From Roseibium aggregatum (GTDB lineage Bacteria; Pseudomonadota; Alphaproteobacteria; Rhizobiales; Stappiaceae), in assembly GCF_014692675.1 (NCBI RefSeq), contig NZ_JABFCZ010000038.1, forward strand, positions 1-32,935: DNA of 32,935 bases. Reading direction: 5' to 3'. Position numbers and translations under genes: made by a program. Positions 23,916 to 32,591 of this stretch are shown here, one piece after another; position 1 is the first letter of the stretch, and each line of letters begins with the position of its first letter. The notes beneath the pieces were generated by a model. The model had not been told where the DNA came from. It saw only the letters and a program-made list of their open reading frames with translations, and did not search any database.

Positions 23916-25631
23916 ATGTTTGATCGGCTGAAAAAGGAACACATCGTCGCTGAGGACGGTTTCAACCGCTGGAAGGTTCCGCCAGCATCCATTGCCATTC
24001 ACCTTTGTATCGGCTCCGTCTACGCATGGAGCATCTTCAACCCGGCGCTGACCAAGCAATTTGGCGTGGTGGCTGCATCGTCCGGCGACTGGAACCTGTC
24101 GTCTGTCGTCTGGATCTTCTCCGTCGCCATCGTCTTTCTCGGCCTTGCGGCTGCCTTCGGCGGCAAGTGGCTGGAAGACGTCGGCCCGCGCATGGTCGGC
24201 GTGGTGGCGGCCTTTTGCTGGGGCGGCGGTTTCATCATCGGCGGCCTCGGCATCATGACCCACCAGCTCTGGCTGGTTTACCTCGGCTACGGGGTGATCG
24301 GCGGTTGCGGTCTGGGCCTCGGCTACGTCTCGCCCGTGTCCACCCTGATCCGCTGGTTCCCGGACCGGCGCGGCATGGCGACCGGCATGGCGATCATGGG
24401 CTTCGGCGGCGGCGCGATGATCGCAACGCCGATCAAGGAGTACCTGCTCGGCCTGTTCTACAAGGCACCGCAGTTTCTCGGCGCCGAAGGGGCCGTGAAC
24501 CTGGTCACCGAAGGCGGAAAGCGCATGGCCGAGGTCAACGGCCAGCTCGTCGAAGTGGTCATCGCTGGCGCCAAGCAGGTGGCGGCGGCGCCGGTGCCGC
24601 TGCAGGAAGGCGTCTACGTGGTCAGCACCGGCAACACCGGGGCGGCCGGCACCTTCTTCACGCTCGGTGTCGTCTATTTCATCGTGATGGTGATCGCGTC
24701 GTTCTCCTACCGGGTGCCGCGCGAAGGCTGGCTGCCGGCCGGCTGGACCCCGCCGACGGCGGATGCGGCCTCGCGCAAGATGATTACGGACAATCATGTC
24801 CACATCGATCAGGCCCTGAAGACGCCGCAGTTCTACCTGCTATGGATCGTGCTCTGCTTCAACGTGACCGCCGGCATCGGCGTGATCGGCGTCGCCAAGA
24901 CCATGATGACGGAGATCTTCGGCACGACCCTGCCGCTGATCGTGAACTCCGCGTTTGCCGCGACCTACGTGTTCATGATCTCGGTGTTCAACATGGTCGG
25001 CCGGTTCTTCTGGGCCTCCATGTCCGACTATATCGGCCGGAAGAACACCTATTACTGCTTCTTCATCCTGGGCATCGCCCTCTACCTGTCGATCCCGTTC
25101 GCGGCGCAGCAGGTGAGCGTGAACCCGGCGGTGACGTGGCTGATCATGTTCTACGCTGCGACCATGATCATCTTCACCATGTACGGCGGCGGGTTCTCCA
25201 CCATCCCGGCCTATCTGGCCGATATCTTCGGCACCAAATATGTCGGTGGCATCCATGGCCGACTGCTGACGGCCTGGAGCACGGCCGGCGTTCTCGGCCC
25301 GTTGGCGATCACACAGCTGCGCAATGCGTCGCTGCACAGCTCGATCAAGGAACTGGCTGCCAAGGTCGATCCGGCCGCGTTCACCCAGAAGTTCGGTGCG
25401 GGTCTCGACCAGCTCGACCAGCTGGTGGCGGCCAAGACCGTGACCATCGCCCAGCTGATGGAGATCGCGCCCGCGGGTACGGTCGATCCGACGCCGAGCC
25501 TCTATAACACGACCATGTACGCCATGGCCGGGTTGCTGGTGATTGCCCTGATCTCCAATTTCCTGGTGCGTCCGGTGCATGAAAAGCACCACATGGACGA
25601 TGTTCCGGGAGCCGTGCCGGCGAAGGCCTGA
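23916..25631 (+). CDS. Oxalate/formate antiporter (OFA) family MFS transporter
   Basis: A 571-residue inner-membrane carrier with about 12 transmembrane helices. The N-terminal IAIHLCIGSVYAWSIFNPAL is characteristic of the OFA family, and the WFPDRRGMATGMAIMGFGGG motif follows TM4. Two hydrophilic insertions, about 55 residues after the fifth helix and about 60 between the last two helices, make it longer than OxlT (about 420 residues). I chose ATG 23916 because GGGAGG lies ten bases before it; ATG 23898 overlaps that site. No oxalate-degradation genes are near, while two formate dehydrogenases are, so formate may be a substrate. Confidence 0.9.
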   Translation: MFDRLKKEHIVAEDGFNRWKVPPASIAIHLCIGSVYAWSIFNPALTKQFGVVAASSGDWNLSSVVWIFSVAIVFLGLAAAFGGKWLEDVGPRMVGVVAAFCWGGGFIIGGLGIMTHQLWLVYLGYGVIGGCGLGLGYVSPVSTLIRWFPDRRGMATGMAIMGFGGGAMIATPIKEYLLGLFYKAPQFLGAEGAVNLVTEGGKRMAEVNGQLVEVVIAGAKQVAAAPVPLQEGVYVVSTGNTGAAGTFFTLGVVYFIVMVIASFSYRVPREGWLPAGWTPPTADAASRKMITDNHVHIDQALKTPQFYLLWIVLCFNVTAGIGVIGVAKTMMTEIFGTTLPLIVNSAFAATYVFMISVFNMVGRFFWASMSDYIGRKNTYYCFFILGIALYLSIPFAAQQVSVNPAVTWLIMFYAATMIIFTMYGGGFSTIPAYLADIFGTKYVGGIHGRLLTAWSTAGVLGPLAITQLRNASLHSSIKELAAKVDPAAFTQKFGAGLDQLDQLVAAKTVTIAQLMEIAPAGTVDPTPSLYNTTMYAMAGLLVIALISNFLVRPVHEKHHMDDVPGAVPAKA

Positions 25632-25664
25632 AATAGGGTCGGAAACAAGGCATAAACAGACAGG

Positions 25665-25691
25665 CCGGCGGCTTCCTCAAGCCGCCGGTTT
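25665..25691 (+). terminator. Intrinsic-terminator-like hairpin after the transporter gene
   Basis: CCGGCGGCTT (25665-25674) and AAGCCGCCGG (25679-25688), a perfect 10-bp stem with a CCTC loop, followed by TTTGT. It separates the sigma-54-controlled transporter from the LysR gene. Confidence 0.75.
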
Positions 25692-25708
25692 GTACTAGGA
25701 CATATTTC

Positions 25709-26608
25709 ATGATCGATAAGCTGGAAATGTTCATTGCCCTGGCGCGGGAGCAGCATTTCGGCCGCGCGGCGGAGGAGTGCAACGTTACCCAGCCGACCCT
25801 GTCTGCGGCAGTGAAGCAGCTTGAGGATCTGCTCGGCGTGATGCTGGTTCGCCGCGGCTCACGCTACCAGGGGCTGACGGCGGAAGGTGAGCGGGTGCTG
25901 GACTGGGCCAGGCGGATCGTCGGCGACGCCCGGTCCATGCGCGAGGAGATGCGAGCCGTCAGGCTGGGGCTGACCGGACATATCCGTATTGCGGTGATCC
26001 CGACGGCTCTCACCATGGTGCGCGACCTGACCACGCCCTTTTACGAGGAAAATCCGAACGTCACCCTGTCGGTATCCTCCAGGACATCGAACCAGATCCT
26101 GTCGCTCCTGGAAAACCTCGAGATTGAGGTCGGCATCACCTATCTGGACCACGAACCGCTCGGCAAGGTCGCCAGCGTGCCGCTCTACCGGGAGCGCTAC
26201 TGCCTGGTGGGGGGCGACGACCGCCTGTTTGAAGGCAGGAGCAGCATTACGTGGAAGGAGGTCAGCACCCTGCCGCTGTGTCTGCTCACCCCCGACATGC
26301 AGAACCGGCGCATTATCGACGGCTATCTTGCCAGCGCGGGAGCGGAAGTGCGGCCGACGCTGGAATCCGATTCCATGATCAGCCTGTTCTCCCATGTGCT
26401 CACCGGCAAATGGGTGAGCGTCATGCCGGAAAAGCTGGTGGAAACATTCAGCGCCGCACAGACGGTACGCTCGATCCCGATCACCGGGCCGGACGCGTCC
26501 CATGTGGTCGGCCTCGTCGCTGCCCACCGGGAGCCGCACACGCCGGTCATCGGGGCGCTGCTGGCGCTGGCACGGCGGATCTCCACCGAGCCGCTGCCTG
26601 CGCGATAG
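25709..26608 (+). CDS. LysR family transcriptional regulator
   Basis: A 299-residue regulator. Residues 1-60 are a LysR winged helix (FIALAREQHFGRAAEECNVT, then QPTLSAAVKQLEDLLGVMLVRR). Residues about 90-295 form the co-inducer-binding domain (GLTGHIRIAVIPTALTM and PLYRERYCLVGGDD). It lies 94 bases upstream of fdsG in the same direction. LysR regulators are known next to fds operons (for example FdsR of Cupriavidus necator), so control of fdsGBAD in response to formate is likely but inferred. No clear T-N11-A dyad was identified in the gap. Confidence 0.92.
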   Translation: MIDKLEMFIALAREQHFGRAAEECNVTQPTLSAAVKQLEDLLGVMLVRRGSRYQGLTAEGERVLDWARRIVGDARSMREEMRAVRLGLTGHIRIAVIPTALTMVRDLTTPFYEENPNVTLSVSSRTSNQILSLLENLEIEVGITYLDHEPLGKVASVPLYRERYCLVGGDDRLFEGRSSITWKEVSTLPLCLLTPDMQNRRIIDGYLASAGAEVRPTLESDSMISLFSHVLTGKWVSVMPEKLVETFSAAQTVRSIPITGPDASHVVGLVAAHREPHTPVIGALLALARRISTEPLPAR

Positions 26609-26702
26609 AAATGTGCAATCGCCCAACGGAACGGCTTTATTGATTTAATCCTGCAAATAACTGCATTTTTTCCGCCTGAGAGAGACGGGAGGAGGAAACC
26701 GC

Positions 26703-27179
26703 ATGGCATTGGGTCTGTCCGATGAGGAGCTTGCGGAACGGGTCGGCCGGATTGTTGGCATGCATTCGGATCTGGAGGGACCGCTGCTGCCGATCCTGCA
26801 TGCCGTGGAGCAGGAGTTCGGCTGTGTGCCGGAAATCGCGATCCGGGAAATCGCCGACAGGCTGAACCTGAGCCGCGCCGAGGTGCACGGCGTCAGAACC
26901 TTCTATCACGACTTCCGCGGGGAACCGGCCGGCCGTCACACCCTGAAGGTCTGTCGTGCCGAGGCCTGCCAGTCCGTAGGTGCCGCCGATCTCGCCGACG
27001 GTATCCGGGCTGCCCTCGGCATCGACTGGCACGAGACCACGCCGGACGGCAAAGTCACACTGGAGCCGGTCTATTGCCTGGGCCTGTGTTCCTGCGCGCC
27101 GGCAGTACTCCTCGACGATGCTCCCTACGGCCGGCTCGATCTCGATGCGGTCCGCGACCTGGTGGCGGAGGCGTCCTGA
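26703..27179 (+). CDS. fdsG: NAD-dependent formate dehydrogenase gamma subunit
   Basis: A 158-residue NuoE-like thioredoxin-fold [2Fe-2S] subunit. Ligands are Cys84, Cys89, Cys125 and Cys129 (VCRAEACQSVGA and YCLGLCSCAP). It belongs to the cytoplasmic FdsGBAD complex that oxidises formate with reduction of NAD+. GGGAGGAGG precedes the ATG. Its TGA overlaps the fdsB ATG by one base. Confidence 0.94.
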   Translation: MALGLSDEELAERVGRIVGMHSDLEGPLLPILHAVEQEFGCVPEIAIREIADRLNLSRAEVHGVRTFYHDFRGEPAGRHTLKVCRAEACQSVGAADLADGIRAALGIDWHETTPDGKVTLEPVYCLGLCSCAPAVLLDDAPYGRLDLDAVRDLVAEAS

Positions 27180-28735
27180 TGAGCCACAAGATTTATCTCC
27201 CCCGCGATGCCGCAGCCCTGAGCGTCGGTGCCGAAAAGGTGGCAGCGACCATTGCAGCCGAGCTTGCCTCCAGAGGCATCGACGCTCAGATCATCCGCAC
27301 CGGCTCGCGCGGCCTGCATTGGCTGGAGCCGATGGTCGAAGTGAAGACGGCGAAGGGCAGGGTGGCCTACGGGCCTGTTACCGTAAAGGACGTCCCCGGC
27401 CTGTTTGAGGCCGGTTTTCTGGAAGGCGACGATCATCCGCTGGCCCAGGGACTGACAAAGGAAATTCCGTTCCTGAAGGGACAAACCCGGCTCACCTTCG
27501 CCCGCTGCGGCGTGACCGATCCCCTGTCGCTTGAGGATTACCGAAAGTACGAAGGCCTGAAGGGCCTGGAAAAGGCCGTCGCCATGACGGCCGAGGAGAT
27601 CGTCACCGAGGTCACCGACAGCGGCCTGCGCGGCCGCGGCGGGGCGGGCTTTCCGACCGGCATCAAGTGGAACACGGTGCGTCAGGCCCAGGGGACGCAG
27701 AAATACATCGTCTGCAACGCGGACGAGGGTGACAGCGGCACCTTCGCCGACCGGATGATCATGGAAGGCGATCCCTTCGTGCTGATCGAGGGCATGGCTA
27801 TTGCAGGCCTCGCCACCGGCGCGACCAGGGGCTACATCTACACCCGCTCAGAATATCCGCATGCGATTGCGACCATGCGCGCGGCGATCGGGATCGCCCG
27901 CAAGGCAGGCGTGCTCGGCGCTTCCGTGCTCGGTTCAACCCACGCCTTCGACATGGAGGTCCGTGTCGGCGCGGGGGCCTATGTCTGTGGCGAGGAGACC
28001 TCCCTTCTCAACAGCCTGGAAGGCAAGCGTGGCCTTGTCCGGGCCAAGCCGCCGCTACCGGCGCTTGAAGGCCTGTTCGGCCGTCCGACCGTGGTCAACA
28101 ACGTGCTGTCGCTGGCCACCGTGCCGGTGATCCTGGATCGCGGCGCTGGCTTCTACCGGGATTTCGGCGTTGGCCGCTCCCACGGCACCATGCCGATCCA
28201 GCTTGCCGGCAATATCAAGTACCCGGGCCTTTACGAGACGCCCTTCGGGATCACGCTCGGCGAACTGGTCAACGAGATCGGTGGCGGCACAAGAAGCGGC
28301 CGGCCGGTGAAGGCCGTGCAGGTCGGCGGTCCGCTCGGCGCCTATTTCCCGGTCGATCTGTTCGACACGCCGTTCGACTACGAAGCCTTCGCGGCCCGGG
28401 ACGGGCTGATCGGCCATGCCGGCGTGGTCGTGTTTGACGATACGGCCGACATGCTGGAACAGGCCCGCTTCGCCATGGAGTTCTGCGCCATCGAGAGCTG
28501 CGGCAAGTGCACGCCCTGCCGGATCGGCTCGACCCGCGGCGTGGAGGTGGTCGACAAGCTCGCGAAAGGCGACCGGCCCGACGAGCAGATCGCCCTGCTG
28601 ACCAGCCTTTGCGACACCATGAAATTCGGCTCGCTCTGCGCGCTGGGCGGTTTCACGCCCTATCCGGTGATGAGCGCGCTCACCCATTTCCCGGAAGATT
28701 TCAATCGCAAGCCAATCGCAGAAGCGGCGGAGTAA
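27179..28735 (+). CDS. fdsB: NAD-dependent formate dehydrogenase beta subunit
   Basis: A 518-residue NuoF-like subunit binding FMN, NAD and one [4Fe-4S] cluster. Motifs are GRGGAGFPTGIKWN (NADH/FMN site), CNADEGDSGTFADR, YVCGEETSLLNSLEGKRG and ESCGKCTPCRIGSTRG for the cluster. The N-terminal region of about 110 residues lacks cysteines, so it carries no cluster of its own. It is the site of NAD+ reduction. The start is fixed by translational coupling (TGATG) with fdsG; the frame is open upstream but lies inside fdsG. Confidence 0.95.
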   Translation: MSHKIYLPRDAAALSVGAEKVAATIAAELASRGIDAQIIRTGSRGLHWLEPMVEVKTAKGRVAYGPVTVKDVPGLFEAGFLEGDDHPLAQGLTKEIPFLKGQTRLTFARCGVTDPLSLEDYRKYEGLKGLEKAVAMTAEEIVTEVTDSGLRGRGGAGFPTGIKWNTVRQAQGTQKYIVCNADEGDSGTFADRMIMEGDPFVLIEGMAIAGLATGATRGYIYTRSEYPHAIATMRAAIGIARKAGVLGASVLGSTHAFDMEVRVGAGAYVCGEETSLLNSLEGKRGLVRAKPPLPALEGLFGRPTVVNNVLSLATVPVILDRGAGFYRDFGVGRSHGTMPIQLAGNIKYPGLYETPFGITLGELVNEIGGGTRSGRPVKAVQVGGPLGAYFPVDLFDTPFDYEAFAARDGLIGHAGVVVFDDTADMLEQARFAMEFCAIESCGKCTPCRIGSTRGVEVVDKLAKGDRPDEQIALLTSLCDTMKFGSLCALGGFTPYPVMSALTHFPEDFNRKPIAEAAE

Positions 28736-28740
28736 GACCG

Positions 28741-31611
28741 ATGTCCCTGATCAAGGAAACCGATTACGGCACGCCGGCCTCCAGGTCGGAAAAGACCGTC
28801 ACCCTGACCATCGACGGCTTTACGGTCTCCGTACCGGAAGGCACCTCGGTGATGCGCGCCTCCGCGGAACTCGGCATCCAGATCCCGAAGCTGTGTGCGA
28901 CCGATATGGTCGATGCCTTCGGCTCCTGCCGCCTGTGTCTGGTCGAAATCGAGGGCCGGCGCGGAACGCCGTCGTCCTGCACCACGCCGGCCGAGGACGG
29001 CATGGTGGTACACACCCAGACCGGCCGGCTGAAGGACCTGCGCCGGGGCGTGATGGAACTTTATATCTCCGATCACCCGCTCGACTGTCTGACCTGTGCC
29101 GCCAATGGCGATTGCGAGTTGCAGGACATGGCCGGCGCCGTCGGCCTGCGCGACGTGCGTTACGGCTATGAGGGCGACAATCACGTCAAGGCGCGCGACG
29201 GCGTGGGCGGAACGAATGCCCTCTGGATGCCCAAGGACGAGACCAACCCCTATTTCACCTATGACCCGTCCAAGTGCATCGTCTGCTCGCGGTGCGTGCG
29301 CGCCTGCGAGGAAGTGCAGGGCACCTTCGCGCTGACGATTTCCGGGCGCGGTTTCGGCTCCCGCGTCTCACCGGGCATGTCGGAGGATTTCCTCGCCTCC
29401 GAATGCGTCTCCTGCGGCGCCTGCGTGCAGGCCTGCCCGACGGCGACGCTGACGGAAAAGTCGGTGATCGAGATCGGCCAGCCGGAACATTCCGTCGTCA
29501 CCACCTGCGCCTATTGCGGCGTCGGCTGTTCCTTCAAGGCGGAAATGCGTGGCGAGGAGCTGGTCCGCATGGTGCCTTACAAGGATGGCGAGGCCAACCG
29601 CGGCCACTCCTGCGTCAAGGGCCGGTTCGCCTATGGCTACGCCCATCACCAGGACCGCATCCTGAACCCGATGATCCGCGACAAGGTCACCGATCCGTGG
29701 CGTGAGGTTTCCTGGGACGAAGCGCTCAGCTTCGCCGCCTCCCGCCTGCGCTCCATTCAGGAAAAGCACGGCAAGGAGGCTATCGGCGTCATCACGTCGT
29801 CCCGCTGCACCAATGAGGAAACCTATCTGGTGCAAAAGCTGACGCGCGCCGTCTTCGGCAACAACAACACCGACACCTGCGCCCGCGTCTGCCATTCGCC
29901 GACCGGTTACGGCCTCGGCCAGACATTCGGCACCTCCGCCGGCACGCAGAACTTCGACAGTGTCGAGCAGTCGGACGTCGTACTCGTCATCGGCGCCAAT
30001 CCGACCGATGCCCATCCGGTTTTCGGATCGCGGCTGAAGAAGCGCCTGCGCCAGGGGGCGAAGCTGATCGTCGTCGATCCGCGCCGGACCGATCTGGTCA
30101 AGTCACCGCATATCCGTGCCGCCCATCACCTGGCGCTGCGGCCCGGCACCAACGTGGCGGTGGTCACCGCGCTCGCCCATGTGATCGTCACCGAAGGGCT
30201 CACCAACGAGGCCTTCATCCGTGAACGCTGCGACTGGGACGAATTCCAGGATTACGCCGAGTTCGTCTCCGATCCGGCGCACAGCCCGGAGGCGGTCGAG
30301 GCGCTGACCGGCGTGCCGGCTTCGGAGATGCGCAAGGCGGCCCGGCTTTACGCCACCGACGGCAACGGCGCGATCTACTACGGCCTCGGCGTCACCGAAC
30401 ACAGCCAGGGCTCGACCACCGTCATCGGCATCGCCAACCTCGCCATGCTGACCGGCAACATCGGCCGTCCCGGCGTCGGCGTGAACCCCTTGCGCGGCCA
30501 GAACAACGTGCAAGGCTCCTGCGACATGGGCTCGTTCCCGCACGAGCTGCCGGGCTACCGGCACGTGAAGGGTGCCGAGGTGCGCGACATCTTCGAAAAG
30601 GCCTGGGGCGTCACCATCTCCGACGAGCCGGGCCTGCGCATTCCCAACATGCTGGATGCGGCGGTCGACGGCTCCTTCAAGGGGCTCTACTGCCAGGGCG
30701 AGGATATTCTCCAGTCCGACCCGGACACCAAACATGTCGCGGCCGGTCTGGCCGCGATGGACTGCGTCATCGTCCATGACCTGTTCCTGAACGAGACCGC
30801 CAATTACGCCCATGTGTTCCTGCCGGGTTCCACTTTCCTGGAAAAGGACGGCACCTTCACCAACGCGGAACGCCGCATCAACCGGGTGCGCCGGGTGATG
30901 ACGCCGAAGAACGGCTATGCCGACTGGGAAATCACCCAGATGCTCGCCAATGCCATGGGCGGCAACTGGAACTACAGCCATCCGTCGGAAATCATGGACG
31001 AGATCGCGGCGACCACGCCGGGCTTCGCCTTCGTGACCTACGACATGCTGGAACAGCGTGGCTCGGTTCAGTGGCCATGCAACGAAAAGGTGCCGGACGG
31101 TTCGCCGATCATGCATGTGGATGGCTTCGTCCGCGGCAAGGGCCGGTTCATCCGCACCGACTACATCGCGACAGACGAGAAGACCGGCCCCCGGTTCCCG
31201 CTGCTGCTGACGACCGGCCGTATCCTCAGCCAGTATAACGTCGGCGCGCAAACCCGCCGGACCAGCAACGTGCTCTGGCACGGCCAGGACGTTCTGGAAA
31301 TCCATCCGCATGATGCGGAGACCCGGGGCATCAAGGAAGGCGACTGGGTGAAGCTTGCCAGCCGCTCCGGCGAAACCGCCCTGCGGGCGACACTCACCGA
31401 CCGCGTCTCGCCGGGGGTCGTCTACACGACCTTCCACCATCCGGATACCCAGGCGAATGTCGTCACCACCGACTTCTCCGACTGGGCGACCAACTGTCCG
31501 GAGTACAAGGTCACCGCCGTCCAGGTGTCGCCGTCGAACGGTCCGACCGACTGGCAGGAGCGTTACGGGGAATTCGCGGCGCAATCGCGCCGGATCGAGG
31601 CCGCGGAGTAG
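28741..31611 (+). CDS. fdsA: NAD-dependent formate dehydrogenase catalytic alpha subunit
   Basis: A 956-residue cytoplasmic Mo/W-bis-MGD subunit. Domains in order: [2Fe-2S] ferredoxin (Cys52, Cys63, Cys66, Cys80); the NuoG-like HPLDCLTCAANGDC cluster; two [4Fe-4S] sites (CIVCSRCVRACEE and CVSCGACVQACP); the MopB [4Fe-4S] site (CAYCGVGCSFK with HSCVKGR). The metal ligand is Cys384 in CARVCHSPTGYG, so it is not a selenoprotein. No Tat signal is present. It starts five bases after the fdsB stop, with GGAG upstream. Maturation should need FdhD, encoded at 17910-18743. Confidence 0.96.
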   Translation: MSLIKETDYGTPASRSEKTVTLTIDGFTVSVPEGTSVMRASAELGIQIPKLCATDMVDAFGSCRLCLVEIEGRRGTPSSCTTPAEDGMVVHTQTGRLKDLRRGVMELYISDHPLDCLTCAANGDCELQDMAGAVGLRDVRYGYEGDNHVKARDGVGGTNALWMPKDETNPYFTYDPSKCIVCSRCVRACEEVQGTFALTISGRGFGSRVSPGMSEDFLASECVSCGACVQACPTATLTEKSVIEIGQPEHSVVTTCAYCGVGCSFKAEMRGEELVRMVPYKDGEANRGHSCVKGRFAYGYAHHQDRILNPMIRDKVTDPWREVSWDEALSFAASRLRSIQEKHGKEAIGVITSSRCTNEETYLVQKLTRAVFGNNNTDTCARVCHSPTGYGLGQTFGTSAGTQNFDSVEQSDVVLVIGANPTDAHPVFGSRLKKRLRQGAKLIVVDPRRTDLVKSPHIRAAHHLALRPGTNVAVVTALAHVIVTEGLTNEAFIRERCDWDEFQDYAEFVSDPAHSPEAVEALTGVPASEMRKAARLYATDGNGAIYYGLGVTEHSQGSTTVIGIANLAMLTGNIGRPGVGVNPLRGQNNVQGSCDMGSFPHELPGYRHVKGAEVRDIFEKAWGVTISDEPGLRIPNMLDAAVDGSFKGLYCQGEDILQSDPDTKHVAAGLAAMDCVIVHDLFLNETANYAHVFLPGSTFLEKDGTFTNAERRINRVRRVMTPKNGYADWEITQMLANAMGGNWNYSHPSEIMDEIAATTPGFAFVTYDMLEQRGSVQWPCNEKVPDGSPIMHVDGFVRGKGRFIRTDYIATDEKTGPRFPLLLTTGRILSQYNVGAQTRRTSNVLWHGQDVLEIHPHDAETRGIKEGDWVKLASRSGETALRATLTDRVSPGVVYTTFHHPDTQANVVTTDFSDWATNCPEYKVTAVQVSPSNGPTDWQERYGEFAAQSRRIEAAE

Positions 31612-31657
31612 GGCATGTCTCAAGGCATGAAGAAAAGAAACGGAGGAGGCCGCCCGC

Positions 31658-31879
31658 ATGTCGCCTGACAAACTCGCCTATATGGCCAACCAGATCGCGA
31701 ACTTCTTCAGGACAAGGCCGCACGAGGAAGCGCTGGCCGGCATCGCCGATCACATCTCCAGCTTCTGGGAACCGCGCATGCGCGCGCAGTTCTTCGAACT
31801 TCTCAAGACCGACGAGGATAAGTTCGACCCTCTGGTTCGCGAAGCCGGTACGCGCGTTCGTCCGGTCAGTCCTGCGTGA
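31658..31879 (+). CDS. fdsD: NAD-dependent formate dehydrogenase delta subunit
   Basis: A 73-residue small subunit typical in length for FdsD. It begins MSPDKLAYMANQIANFFRTR and contains HISSFWEPRMRAQFFELL. In known Fds enzymes it supports assembly or stability of the complex. GGAGGAGG lies upstream of the ATG. It follows fdsA directly; the fdsC gene that lies between them in C. necator and Rhodobacter capsulatus is absent. Confidence 0.92.
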   Translation: MSPDKLAYMANQIANFFRTRPHEEALAGIADHISSFWEPRMRAQFFELLKTDEDKFDPLVREAGTRVRPVSPA

Positions 31880-31959
31880 GGTCGGACTTCACACGGTGAA
31901 CGGCAATGGCAGCTCTCTGGCCTGAACGAATGTGATTATAGCTTTGTAACCGATACGGG

Positions 31960-32070
31960 CGAAGCACCGCCTCGCAAACCATGAAGTCTTAGGAAATCCG
32001 TTTGGGTGCGAAGGGGATGCGTTATGGGTCCACCAGGGGAAGCGTTGCCAAACCCCGGAAGATTTGAGAT
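31960..32070. repeat. Dispersed repeat, copy B
   Basis: Bases 32008-32043 are identical to 9520-9555. GAAGTCTTAGG (31983-31993) and CCCCGGAAG (32053-32061) are further matches to copy A at the same offset, and CGAAGC at 31960-31965 matches with a six-base shift. It is in direct orientation relative to copy A, 22.5 kb away. Confidence 0.8.
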
Positions 32071-32378
32071 ACAAGAAAGGCTAGAAGAACTTGCTGAAGC
32101 AACTGCATGTTGGTTGCCAAATGTGCTCCCTATGTCAACTCCAACAGCGGTGTTTTTTGCTCTGAAGCGTGTTGGAAATGATCTGCCGGTCGACCCGTCG
32201 TGCATTCAATGACATCGTACCTGGCGGCGCGATACTCCTCACGAAATTGATGGTTCTCTGGAAGAAACATGCATCCTCGACCTCCAGGCCCGTCCGCGGA
32301 CCGGGCTATCCGAAAGTTTGCCGCATGTGCGATCGACAACAAATGAACCAGGCCTGGTAAATTCAGCGAGGAACACTG

Positions 32379-32552
32379 ATGCGGCTAAAGGCCTTGGTCT
32401 TCCAAGCCTTTCTGCTCGGCATACGTTATGGACTTGCTGCACTCAAGCTTCGACGAAATCGATTGCTCGCTCTGACGATACCTGTGATCGAGGATCGACA
32501 GGGGAGCGCGCTGGCGCGTTTCCTGAGTGAGGGCGCTGTCTGTCTGCTCTGA
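32379..32552 (+). CDS. Doubtful 57-residue ORF
   Basis: It starts MRLKALVFQAFLLGIRYGLA and ends SEGAVCLL. GAGG lies eight bases before the ATG. The N-terminal half is hydrophobic and basic. I do not recognise it. It could be a remnant of a larger gene or chance. Confidence 0.2.
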   Translation: MRLKALVFQAFLLGIRYGLAALKLRRNRLLALTIPVIEDRQGSALARFLSEGAVCLL

Positions 32553-32591
32553 TTGTGGTGGAGCCAGCCTATGCTCATTTCTGAGCGTCCG

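Larger units (their letters stand above)
31880..32591. other. Region without a confident gene, with repeat and fragments
   Basis: About 710 bases after fdsD. It contains repeat copy B and one doubtful 57-residue ORF; the other open frames are short, overlapping and lack coding character. G+C is lower than in the flanking genes. It reads as degraded or recombined sequence. Confidence 0.5.

Noticed and set aside
30103..31671. 522-codon open frame antisense to fdsA
   Set aside because: Shadow frame; the fdsA motifs are unambiguous.
31936..32205. Minus-strand ORF containing PGGPITHPLR
   Set aside because: The recognisable part is simply the dispersed repeat, also translated in the frame over 9247-9702; the rest has no coding character.
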